This document shows, piece by piece, positions 6,506 through 13,116 of a stretch of 13,116 nt of DNA (its first letter is position 1; every line of letters starts with the position of its first letter). The translations under genes and the position numbers were made by a program. This DNA comes from Oligoflexia bacterium. Lineage in GTDB: Bacteria; Bdellovibrionota; UBA1018. A model generated the notes under the pieces. It saw nothing but the letters and a program-made list of their open reading frames with translations. It was not told the origin of the DNA and did no database searches. Location: contig CAIOHW010000114.1 of NCBI GenBank assembly GCA_903858195.1, positions 1 to 13,116 on the forward strand, in the 5' to 3' direction.

Positions 6506-8587
6506 ATGGAAGGAATACTCGCGCGGTTGACACGTAATTCGGACCTTGCCCTGGCTATCGGCCTGGTCGGGATCCTGAGCGTAATGGTCATACCGATGCC
6601 GACTTGGGCCATCGATCTTTGTCTGACGCTGGCCATCGCTGGATCGATCGTCCTGCTGTTGACGGCCGTCTATACCCAGCGTGCGTTGGATCTGAGCGTT
6701 TTTCCGTCGCTTCTCCTCATCACGACGCTTTTTCGCCTCGCTCTTAACGTCGCAACCACCCGCGTGATCCTTCTGTATGGCGCCGAGAAGGGGACTCTTG
6801 CTGCAGGACATGTGATCGAGAGCTTTGGAAAGTTCGTGGTCGGCGGTAACTATGCCGTCGGTATCGTTATTTTTGTGATCCTCGTGATCATCAACTTCAT
6901 CGTCATCACCAAAGGTGCCGGTCGCGTCGCCGAAGTTGCGGCCCGTTTCACCTTGGACGCCATGCCCGGCAAACAGATGGCAATCGATGCCGACCTGAAC
7001 GCCGGCATCATCAATGAGCAGGAAGCCAAGAGAAGGCGAACTGAGATCGCACAGGAGGCGGACTTCTACGGTGCGATGGACGGTGCGAGCAAGTTCGTCC
7101 GTGGAGATGCCATCGCGGGCATCCTGATTGTCGTCGTCAACATTATCGGCGGTATCCTGGTTGGCACCCTGCAGAAGGGGATGAGTATCGGGAACGCCGC
7201 TGAGGTTTTCACCCTCCTGACCATCGGTGACGGTCTGGTCGGCCAGATTCCGGCCCTGATCATTTCAACCGCAGCCGGTATGGTCGTGACCCGGACTGCA
7301 ACCGGTAACAACCTCGGACAGGAGTTCTCCAAACAGCTCCTGATGCACCCCAAGGCCATCGGCGTAGCCGGTGGTGTGATGGGATTCATGTCGCTGGTTC
7401 CGGGACTTCCGGGGATTCCGTTTTTTGTGATGGCGTCGCTGATGGGTGGCCTCGCCTACCAGCTGGACCTCAAGCAAAAGGGCGACGCGACTGCGAAGAA
7501 AAAGAAGGAAGAGGACGAGAAGCTCAAGCCGGTTGCCGAGAAGCTCGAAAACCTGCTGCCGATCGACATGCTCGAGCTTGAGGTGGGCTACGGCCTGATC
7601 AATATCGTAGACTCGGCCCAGAACGGCGATCTTCTGGAGCGAATCACCAACATCCGCAAGCAGTTCGCGCTCGACATGGGTGTGATCATTCCTCCGCTCC
7701 GGATCCGCGACAATCTTGAGCTCAAGCCCGGAGACTACCAGGTGCTGCTCAAGGGCGTGCAAATCGGCCAGGGCTCCCTCATGGTGGGGCACCTGCTTGC
7801 GATGGATCCAGGCAATGTGAGCTCGACCGTGCCGGGAATCCCCACCAAGGAGCCGGCCTTCAACCTGGATGCCCTGTGGATCCAATCCCGTTACAAGGAA
7901 GACGCGACCTACGCCGGATATACTGTTGTTGATCTCTCCACAGTGATCGCAACCCACCTGACTGAACTCATCCGCAGCAACCTCTCGGAGCTCGTGGGAC
8001 GCCAGGAAGTCCAGTCGCTCATCGACAGCTTCAAGGCCACTGCACCCAAGGTGGTTGAGGACCTCATCCCGAACCAGCTGGCGCTCGGCGGAGTGCTGCG
8101 GGTCATGAAGAATCTACTCAGGGAAGGTGTGCCGATCCGCGACCTCAGGACCATCCTCGAATCCCTGGCCGACCATGCGTCGGTCACCAAGGATCCGGGA
8201 ATGCTCACAGAGCATGTGCGTGCCGCACTTTCGAGAACCATCACCCGGAAGCTCATCGGACCCGATGGCAACCTGACGCTGCTTACCCTCGACCGCCAGG
8301 TCGAGGAGACGATCGCGGGGGCCATCATCCAGACCGATCAGGGGCAGCAGCTTTCAGCTGATCCCGATTTTGTTCGCAAGTTCATTGCCGAGCTGAACGG
8401 GCAGGCGCAGGCCGTCATCGCCGAGAGCAATCAGGCAGTGGTGCTCTGCTCGCCGCTGATCCGTCTCCACGTCAAGCAGCTCATCGACCGATTTATCCCG
8501 AACGTAGTTGTCCTTTCGCACAATGAGATCAGCCCTAGCGTGAATGTCAGGGCATTTGGAACCGTGAGGTTGGCATATGGAAGTTAA
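6506..8587 (+). CDS. flhA: Flagellar export-gate protein FlhA
   Basis: FlhA is the nonameric export-gate component that uses proton motive force and docks chaperone-substrate complexes. At 693 residues it has full family length. An N-terminal membrane domain with about eight hydrophobic segments (15-320) includes the FHIPEP signature region around 136-165 (TKGAGRVAEVAARF then LDAMPGKQMAIDADLNAG). Charged residues known to matter in Salmonella appear retained by context: TTRVILL (R86), KFVRGDA (K196, D201) and IGDGLVGQIP (D242). A lysine-rich linker (about 322-350, with KKKKEEDEK) leads to the cytoplasmic FlhA-C domain (about 350-693). AAGGAG (6494-6499) lies six bases before ATG 6506. It ends 11 bases inside flhF. 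Nothing is truncated. Confidence 0.98.
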   Translation: MEGILARLTRNSDLALAIGLVGILSVMVIPMPTWAIDLCLTLAIAGSIVLLLTAVYTQRALDLSVFPSLLLITTLFRLALNVATTRVILLYGAEKGTLAAGHVIESFGKFVVGGNYAVGIVIFVILVIINFIVITKGAGRVAEVAARFTLDAMPGKQMAIDADLNAGIINEQEAKRRRTEIAQEADFYGAMDGASKFVRGDAIAGILIVVVNIIGGILVGTLQKGMSIGNAAEVFTLLTIGDGLVGQIPALIISTAAGMVVTRTATGNNLGQEFSKQLLMHPKAIGVAGGVMGFMSLVPGLPGIPFFVMASLMGGLAYQLDLKQKGDATAKKKKEEDEKLKPVAEKLENLLPIDMLELEVGYGLINIVDSAQNGDLLERITNIRKQFALDMGVIIPPLRIRDNLELKPGDYQVLLKGVQIGQGSLMVGHLLAMDPGNVSSTVPGIPTKEPAFNLDALWIQSRYKEDATYAGYTVVDLSTVIATHLTELIRSNLSELVGRQEVQSLIDSFKATAPKVVEDLIPNQLALGGVLRVMKNLLREGVPIRDLRTILESLADHASVTKDPGMLTEHVRAALSRTITRKLIGPDGNLTLLTLDRQVEETIAGAIIQTDQGQQLSADPDFVRKFIAELNGQAQAVIAESNQAVVLCSPLIRLHVKQLIDRFIPNVVVLSHNEISPSVNVRAFGTVRLAYGS

Positions 8588-9935
8588 AAAGTTCGAAGCC
8601 CCGACTCTTCAGGAAGCCCTTGAGACGATCAAGCGCGAGCTCGGCCCGGAGGCTGTGATTCTCCAAACCAAGAGAAACAAGCGCGGCTTCGGGCTGATGT
8701 CCAAGGCCTCGGTCGAGGTGACTGCCGCAGTGTCGGTGCGCGCAATGGATCGGAAGCGGGTAACCGAGAAGAGGCTCCCCGAGAAGGCCATTGCAGAAAT
8801 CCAGAAGATGCCCGCCTCGAGCCAGGCAGACGTACACGAGAGGCTTGCTTCTTCGACGCGCGATCAGGTGGCGCTCTCCAGCAAGCCCAGAGCTGCTGTG
8901 AGATACGTCGATATCGCCGACTCGGCCGAGGCGCCTGCCATCGTTCGCACCGCCGTCCGGGCCCAGGCACAGGTGGCATATGGTGGCACTCCGGCACCCC
9001 AGGTGGAGGCCCCCAAGCAGGACACGATCGCTCCACTGCTCAAGGATGCGCAGATGGAGATTCACTCCCTCAAGCGGATGGTCGAGGAGCTCAAGTCTCA
9101 GCAGCTTTCAAACCAGGCCGAAAGAGCCAATATCTCTGCTTTTGCAACTCCCGCACTGCAGGAAGCCTTTGATCAACTCGTGGTCCAGGGCGTGGACAAG
9201 CGATTTGCACTGAGCCTGATCCGGCAGTCCGGATTTGAGCTCGGTTCAAATGCTTCAGGCGACCTTGAAGCAGTGCTTGACCAGGTTGCCGTCGAGATCA
9301 TGCGTGAGATCAAGACTGCCGATCCGCTCCAGGATGTGGCAGCAGGCACTGGCACACCCACGGTGATGGCGCTGGTGGGTCCGACCGGTGTGGGCAAGAC
9401 CACCACGCTTGCCAAGATCGCATCGCTTGGCATCAAGAAGGGACTTCGAGTCGGACTGATCAATCTCGACTACGTCAAGGCATCGGCCTTTGAGCAGTTG
9501 GCGACGTTTGCACGGGTGCTGAACCTGCCTTTTCGCTCGGCGCACTCCGTGGATGATCTCTCCTTTGCGATTCGCGATTTCTCGACCCTCGATCTGATCC
9601 TGGTCGATACGACGGGCCGCTCGCAGCGGGACCCTGAGTCGCTCAAGGAAATCCATTCGATGCTGGCGACCATCCCTTCGATGAGGACCCTCCTGGTTCT
9701 CTCGGCCACGACTCGCGATGCTGAGATGTATGACATGGCGAGCCGTTTTGCGGTGTTCCGCCCTCAGGGCCTGGTCTTCTCCAAGCTCGATGAGACCACG
9801 CTCTACGGGGCGGTCTACAACGTACCGCAAAAGGTGCGCCTGCCGCTTCTTTACCTGACCACCGGCCAGAAGGTCCCGGACGACATCGAGAACGCCACGG
9901 TCGAGCGCGTGGTGTCTCTAGTGATGGATCTTTGA
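8577..9935 (+). CDS. flhF: Polar flagellar placement GTPase FlhF
   Basis: FlhF is an SRP-family GTPase that sets the position, usually polar, and number of flagella. The 452 residues have the conserved N-terminal start MEVKKFEAPTLQEALETIK and ELGPEAVILQTK (about 1-32). A variable basic/linker region (50-150), a helical N-domain (about 155-250) and the NG GTPase domain (263-452) follow. The P-loop is GPTGVGKTTT (268-277), G3 is DTTGRSQRD (344-352) and G4 is SKLDE (402-406). The motif normally written DTxRxAAxEQL is here LDYVKASAFEQL (297-308), with lysine 301 where SRP GTPases have arginine. The start overlaps flhA by 11 bases. No flhG (ATPase partner) follows, unlike many flhF loci. The identity is firm; the effect of the motif change is unknown. 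Confidence 0.96.
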   Translation: MEVKKFEAPTLQEALETIKRELGPEAVILQTKRNKRGFGLMSKASVEVTAAVSVRAMDRKRVTEKRLPEKAIAEIQKMPASSQADVHERLASSTRDQVALSSKPRAAVRYVDIADSAEAPAIVRTAVRAQAQVAYGGTPAPQVEAPKQDTIAPLLKDAQMEIHSLKRMVEELKSQQLSNQAERANISAFATPALQEAFDQLVVQGVDKRFALSLIRQSGFELGSNASGDLEAVLDQVAVEIMREIKTADPLQDVAAGTGTPTVMALVGPTGVGKTTTLAKIASLGIKKGLRVGLINLDYVKASAFEQLATFARVLNLPFRSAHSVDDLSFAIRDFSTLDLILVDTTGRSQRDPESLKEIHSMLATIPSMRTLLVLSATTRDAEMYDMASRFAVFRPQGLVFSKLDETTLYGAVYNVPQKVRLPLLYLTTGQKVPDDIENATVERVVSLVMDL

Positions 9936-10019
9936 CTCCTGTCCTTGCTTGGACACTGAAAATATTGCCGGCTGTGGAAGCATCCAATGGCCGCTACACT
10001 TTAGGCTGAGGTGACGAAG
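9936..10019 (+). promoter_or_regulatory. flhF-sigma factor intergenic region with weak promoter candidate
   Basis: This 84-base gap is one of the larger non-coding stretches in the window. It holds a small hairpin (TGTCC 9940-9944 with GGACA 9951-9955, 6-base loop) without a T-tract, so it is not a convincing terminator. A possible -10 box, TACACT (9995-10000), lies 17 bases after a poor -35, CTGTGG (9972-9977). If used, the sigma factor could be made separately from the long upstream operon with a leader of about 13 bases. Weak evidence. Confidence 0.2.
10008..10013 (+). promoter_or_regulatory. Ribosome-binding site that sets the sigma-factor start
   Basis: GAGGTG lies six bases upstream of ATG 10020. 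The in-frame GTG at 10011 overlaps this Shine-Dalgarno sequence and has only a poor one of its own, so ATG 10020 is the better start. Confidence 0.6.
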
Positions 10020-11018
10020 ATGAGCGTGAAGGCGGGACTGCAGAAGTACCGGAAGAATTCCAGCAAGGAAGATGGGGAAGTGACGAAGGCCCCCGCTCGC
10101 AAGGCAGTCAAGGCGCCAGTCGATGAGCCCGTGGCAGAGGGTGAGGTCGAGCAAGCAGTGGATTCACTGGCCGCTGCCGAACAGGCACGTAAAGAGGAAG
10201 AGGCCCTGCAACGCGAGCTCGAGGCGGAGATCGCTGCCGAGGCGAGTACGACGTCGCGGCTGGTTCGTGATGACTTTACGCCCGTCAACAGCACCCGCGA
10301 CAAGCTCGTTCTCGAGTATGCGCCGCTGATCAAGTACATCGCCCAGAAAATTGCTGCCCGCCTTCCGGCCAACATCGAACTCGATGACTTGATCAGTTCA
10401 GGTGTGATCGGGTTGATGGACGCGATCGAGAAATACGACTCGAAGCGTGACAACAAGTTCAAGACCTATGCTGAATTCCGGATCCGCGGGGCCATCCTGG
10501 ACGAGCTCAGGGCCCAGGACTGGGTTCCGCGATCGGTGCGCGAGAAGGCCAAACAGCTCGAGCGATGTTACGCGAAGATCGAGCAGGAAAAGGGCAGGCA
10601 AGCCACCGATGAAGAAGTCTGTGAGCAGCTCGGTATTACTCAGGACGAATACCACGAGATGCTCAACCAGGTTCGAAGCGTCTCCCTGCTCTCCTATGAG
10701 GATGTGAGCAACTTTTCGAAGCAGGACAAGCGGGCACTCCATGGGTACGGAGACAATGGCTCGAAGGGTGCTACTCCGTTCAGTGAAGTGAACCTGGCCC
10801 ACTTCAAAAGGATGATCGCCGAGAACATCAACGACCTGCCCGAGAAGCAGCGCCTCGTGCTTTCGCTCTATTACTATGAGGATCTGAACCTGAAGGAGAT
10901 CGGGCGCGTCTTGGATGTGACCGAATCGCGCGTCAGCCAGCTGCACACTCAGGCGATCCTCAGACTCAAGGGAAAGCTGCGCAACCACTGGGATGAGTTC
11001 GTGGCGATCTTTGGCTAA
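10020..11018 (+). CDS. fliA: RNA polymerase sigma factor, FliA/WhiG (sigma-28) family
   Basis: Sigma-28 factors transcribe late flagellar genes such as flagellin and motor/chemotaxis genes. The protein has 332 residues, about 80-90 more than typical FliA (about 240-260). Residues 1-85 form an extra, highly charged N-terminal segment: a Lys/Ala-rich part, then a Glu/Ala-rich predicted helix (about 36-78). The family core follows. Sigma region 2 (about 95-165) contains LPANIELDDLISSGVIGLMDAIEKYD and FRIRGAILDELRAQDWVPRSVR. Region 3 is at about 175-235. Region 4 (about 262-320) has the helix-turn-helix LKEIGRVLDVTESRVSQLH (291-309). The order DW(V/I)PRSVR is a hallmark of FliA/WhiG. The neighbouring flagellar operon supports a flagellar role. 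No FlgM anti-sigma gene is in the window. The function of the N-terminal extension is unknown. Confidence 0.93.
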   Translation: MSVKAGLQKYRKNSSKEDGEVTKAPARKAVKAPVDEPVAEGEVEQAVDSLAAAEQARKEEEALQRELEAEIAAEASTTSRLVRDDFTPVNSTRDKLVLEYAPLIKYIAQKIAARLPANIELDDLISSGVIGLMDAIEKYDSKRDNKFKTYAEFRIRGAILDELRAQDWVPRSVREKAKQLERCYAKIEQEKGRQATDEEVCEQLGITQDEYHEMLNQVRSVSLLSYEDVSNFSKQDKRALHGYGDNGSKGATPFSEVNLAHFKRMIAENINDLPEKQRLVLSLYYYEDLNLKEIGRVLDVTESRVSQLHTQAILRLKGKLRNHWDEFVAIFG

Positions 11019-11044
11019 GGCGCCAAGATCTCGAAATCACAAGA

Positions 11045-11098
11045 CTGTTAAGTGACTCAGGTCTGAGGATTTGTTGTCGAGCTCCCCGTGCTGTTAAG
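11045..11098 (+). repeat. Pair of CTGTTAAG octamers 46 bases apart
   Basis: CTGTTAAG occurs at 11045-11052 and at 11091-11098 in the region between the sigma gene and the PilZ gene. The second copy is part of the extended -10 element TGtTAAGAT. The first would be TGtTAAGTG. They could be duplicate promoter elements, paired operator half-sites, or chance. Confidence 0.4.
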
Positions 11099-11100
11099 AT
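11071..11100 (+). promoter_or_regulatory. Candidate promoter for the PilZ gene
   Basis: TTGTTG (11071-11076), an 18-base spacer and TAAGAT (11095-11100) match the sigma-70 pattern, with a TG at 11092-11093 that makes an extended -10. Transcription would begin about seven bases past the -10, near 11107, which is exactly the A of the annotated ATG. Either the message is leaderless or translation starts at the downstream GTG 11149. Confidence 0.45.
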
Positions 11101-11106
11101 TGGGCC

Positions 11107-11559
11107 ATGGCTGGTTCGGGCACGTCAAAGAAGAACACGGAGTTTGGCGTGATTCGGGGCACGACGCTGCTGCCTGCGGATACGTTTCACCTCAAGAGGG
11201 TGGAGTGTCGCCTCGAGGTGGCGGGCTTGGATCCCGGCGCCTTGGACATCCGAATGGTATTGAATGACTTTGGAGGCGAGGGTGCGGCGCTTTTTTCCAA
11301 TAAGCCGCTCCAGCCCGGCACCCGGGCGCGCCTGATCCTGCTGCAGCCCAGGGAAGTCGCCGTATCCGGCCAGGTGGTCTGGATGCGGGAGTGCCTTTCC
11401 CGAAAAAGGGCGGTCAACTCCATGTCTCATGCTTTTAGGATTGGTTTTGCCTTCCAGCCCTCGAATGACGAGGAGGCCATGCAACAGCGGGCCTTTTTTG
11501 AGGAGGTCTCCAAACTGTTTCCGGGAGCCGACCCTCTGGCCAAGCCCAAGGCCGCCTAA
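11107..11559 (+). CDS. PilZ-domain protein, putative c-di-GMP receptor
   Basis: PilZ domains bind cyclic di-GMP and often adjust motility. The 150 residues contain an RxxxR element (R31-VEC-R35) and, 19 residues later, DFGGEG (54-59). DFGGEG corresponds to the usual (D/N)xSxxG, with glycine in place of serine. The beta-barrel pattern follows: LQPGTRARLILLQ (68-80), VSGQVVWMRE (86-95) and a closing AFRIGFAFQ (109-117). The C-terminal helix is FFEEVSKLF. The domain assignment is by motif order; ligand binding is likely but not certain given the Ser-to-Gly change. There is no Shine-Dalgarno before ATG 11107. An in-frame GTG at 11149 has CGGAG (11138-11142) six bases upstream and would give a 136-residue protein that keeps the whole PilZ domain. 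Being next to sigma-28 suggests a motility role. Confidence 0.75.
   Translation: MAGSGTSKKNTEFGVIRGTTLLPADTFHLKRVECRLEVAGLDPGALDIRMVLNDFGGEGAALFSNKPLQPGTRARLILLQPREVAVSGQVVWMRECLSRKRAVNSMSHAFRIGFAFQPSNDEEAMQQRAFFEEVSKLFPGADPLAKPKAA
11138..11142 (+). promoter_or_regulatory. Shine-Dalgarno supporting an alternative PilZ start
   Basis: CGGAG is placed six bases before the in-frame GTG at 11149-11151 (codon 15 of the longer form). It is the only good ribosome-binding sequence near either start of this gene. Confidence 0.4.
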
Positions 11560-11604
11560 AGGTTCGCCTCAAGTTCTGACGAAAATTTGACGATACGTGT
11601 GGTG

Positions 11605-13116
11605 ATGGGGTCCCTGCATCGGGCACACCCGCGTGCGCCCACCCTAGCGCTTTTGGCGGTGCTTTTGGTCCTGCTTTCGGGCGGACCACGGGCTCTTGCG
11701 CGCGCAGCCGGAGTGCAGGCAGGAGGCGAGGCTCTCGAACGCCTGCTTTCGCTCGATCGGTTTCATTTCTACCTCGGTGAGTGGGCCCGTTATCAGATGC
11801 GCGAAGGCCGTATGGACTTGGCTCGGGCCGTTCAAGGCTGGAGCCCGGAGGCGATCTCGCGGCTCGAGATGGCCATGCCCGAGCTTTCAAACCCGGATCG
11901 TTTTGACGCGCTCATCGAGAAGCTCGTCAGGTCGGGCAGACTCCCGCTAGCCGGCCTGAAGCCTGACGCCCATGCGCGAAAACACTATGAGTGGGATCGC
12001 GGCTTCCTCAAGCGCAAGCTTGCCGAAGCCTATCGCGTGGCGCCGCCCGGGGCCGAGCACCGTGTGGCAGTCGGGGCCTCTTCGGTCTCCGAGTCAGTCG
12101 AGGCCTCCGCTTCGGTAGAGTCCGTGGCGCCTGCACCCACGCGTGTGTCGCCCGATTCGGTGGCCTTGAATGTTGACCCCTACGTGTCGAGCAAGACGAC
12201 CCGCGCAGTCTACTGGGATGCAGCCCTCTCGGGACGCCGCATGGAGTTCCACATGGGTTCTTATGGCGAGTTTCTCGAGCGCATGAAGTCTCGCGGTGCT
12301 CGGGTCGTAGGTGAGGTCAAGACGCTCCAGAGCAACTACAACCCGATTTTTCTGGTTCAGGAGGCAGGTGCGGCACCTGGAGACTATCACTTCGCCTTTG
12401 CTCAAATCTCGGGCGCCGATCGATTGGGGCATCTGGTCGATCAGACCCAGCTTGCCGGCTGGCGTGCGGGTGCTGAGCGCGCACGGGCTCCCCCTCGCAT
12501 CCAAGTCGAATTGCATGGGAGTCCCGAGGGTTCCCTTGCCAGGACAGGCGAAGTGCTTGAGGCCCAGCTCCGTGCGCTGCCTCCCGCCGACAAGGTGATC
12601 CTCGGCCAAAAGGGTGCCATCAAGAAGACGATTCGAAATCTCGCGTTTGCAGATGCCTCTCTGAGGGCCTTTGAAGCCGACCCGGCAACCTTCAGGCGCG
12701 CGCTCGATGCCCGTGATCTCAAGGTGCTCGAGCGCCTGGCCAAGAGCAGGAATTTTGCCGACGCTGCCACCGAGGATGGAAAGCTCTGGGAGCGAATCCA
12801 TGAAAAGGCTTCCGGCGTTCTCAAGGCCCGGGGCCTTGTGCCTACGGCCGATCCCGAGCTTTTTACGATCACCAATTCAAGCCACGAGTTTTCGGACTAT
12901 CTCTTGAGGTCGGCCGATGGCAGGACGCTTCGCTGGCGAGTGTTCTCCAACGTCTGGGGTGACGAGATCCTCCCGATTGCAGAGGCCCTCAAGGCTACAG
13001 GGAGTCGCGAGGTCACCTACATCGGTACGGCAGGAGCCCTTCCCAAGAGCGGCCTCGAAGTGGGCGATCTCGTGGCACCCGAGTCTGTCTTTGACGTGAT
13101 TGGACGCGAATGGTCG
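11605..13116 (+). CDS. Exported protein with C-terminal nucleoside phosphorylase-like region (3' end missing)
   Basis: An uninterrupted frame of 504 codons runs to the window edge. ATG 11605 (or GTG 11602/11599 just before it) gives a clear signal peptide: basic start, hydrophobic core LALLAVLLVLLSGG (14-27), likely cut after RALA (32). A helical charged region (about 38-145) follows. Next is a Ser/Val/Glu-rich linker (157-188) and an unassigned region (about 190-415). From about 445, FSNVWGDEILPIAEAL, VTYIGTAGAL and LEVGDLVAPESV resemble the first half of PNP/UDP phosphorylase or nucleosidase folds (GTAGxL and GDxV are typical). If so, it would handle nucleosides outside the cytoplasm, which is unusual. 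No Shine-Dalgarno and no clear promoter is visible. It is not a flagellar gene. I do not recognise the middle region; the phosphorylase call rests on about 60 residues. Confidence 0.6.
   Translation, partial: MGSLHRAHPRAPTLALLAVLLVLLSGGPRALARAAGVQAGGEALERLLSLDRFHFYLGEWARYQMREGRMDLARAVQGWSPEAISRLEMAMPELSNPDRFDALIEKLVRSGRLPLAGLKPDAHARKHYEWDRGFLKRKLAEAYRVAPPGAEHRVAVGASSVSESVEASASVESVAPAPTRVSPDSVALNVDPYVSSKTTRAVYWDAALSGRRMEFHMGSYGEFLERMKSRGARVVGEVKTLQSNYNPIFLVQEAGAAPGDYHFAFAQISGADRLGHLVDQTQLAGWRAGAERARAPPRIQVELHGSPEGSLARTGEVLEAQLRALPPADKVILGQKGAIKKTIRNLAFADASLRAFEADPATFRRALDARDLKVLERLAKSRNFADAATEDGKLWERIHEKASGVLKARGLVPTADPELFTITNSSHEFSDYLLRSADGRTLRWRVFSNVWGDEILPIAEALKATGSREVTYIGTAGALPKSGLEVGDLVAPESVFDVIGREWS

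Noticed and set aside
5412..6533. Long minus-strand open frame (373 codons) opposite flhB
   Set aside because: Shadow of the intact flhB coding frame, with no recognisable motif or ribosome-binding context.
11056..11067. Small hairpin CTCA-GGTC-TGAG after the sigma gene as a terminator
   Set aside because: The stem is only 4 bp and no T-run follows.
11557..11604. PilZ gene and the exported-protein gene are in the same frame with a single TAA between them, suggesting a readthrough fusion
   Set aside because: The 15 codons after TAA have roughly even odds of being open by chance, and the second gene begins with a signal peptide, which would make no sense as an internal segment.
12094..12801. 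Minus-strand frame of 235 codons opposite the exported protein gene
   Set aside because: The plus-strand frame is open for 504 codons and encodes a signal peptide and phosphorylase motifs, while the minus-strand product shows no family features.
1..13116. CRISPR arrays, tRNA/rRNA genes, insertion sequences, toxin-antitoxin or phage genes
   Set aside because: I saw no regularly spaced repeats, no tRNA-like TTCRA arm contexts, no transposase or terminal inverted repeats, and no such genes. The window is a conserved chromosomal flagellar locus.

Overview
This 13.1 kb window is almost entirely plus-strand, with roughly 60% G+C by eye and very tightly packed genes. It carries the flagellar switch and export-gate operon of a motile Gram-negative bacterium. 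The gene order is flgE (3' end), terminator, fliL, fliM, fliN, fliO, fliP, fliQ, fliR, flhB, flhA, flhF, then a sigma-28 (FliA/WhiG-type) gene, a PilZ-domain gene and the 5' part of a large exported protein. The order, the periplasmic part of FliO and the N-terminus of FlhF resemble Bdellovibrionota and other former deltaproteobacteria. That placement is inference from recalled family features, not a database result.

Layout. Positions 1-125 hold the C-terminus of the hook protein. A strong intrinsic terminator (164-221) isolates it from the next transcription unit. From 302 to 9935 ten genes run with gaps of 0-37 bases or short overlaps: ATGA at fliO/fliP, 8 bases at fliR/flhB and 11 bases at flhA/flhF. 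This points to one operon with translational coupling. After short gaps come the sigma factor (10020-11018), the PilZ protein (11107-11559, behind a plausible extended -10 promoter) and an open frame from 11605 that runs off the right edge. That last frame encodes a signal peptide, a helical region, a Ser/Val/Glu-rich linker, an unassigned region and the beginning of what looks like a nucleoside-phosphorylase fold.

How the genes work together. FliM and FliN form the C-ring that receives CheY-P. FliL supports the stator. FliO helps assemble the FliP-FliQ-FliR export pore, which FlhB and FlhA complete. FlhF places the flagellum at the pole. Sigma-28 would transcribe late flagellar genes after export of its anti-sigma factor, which is not in the window. 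The PilZ protein could connect c-di-GMP to motility.

Novelty. I see no hidden defence, mobile or CRISPR system. The points most worth attention are the AMIN-like periplasmic domain on FliO, the apparent Arg-to-Lys change in the FlhF GTPase motif, the absence of flhG beside flhF, the long charged N-terminal extension on the sigma factor, the PilZ promoter/start ambiguity, the exported phosphorylase-like protein, and a terminator hairpin with an unusual tandem G-A internal loop.
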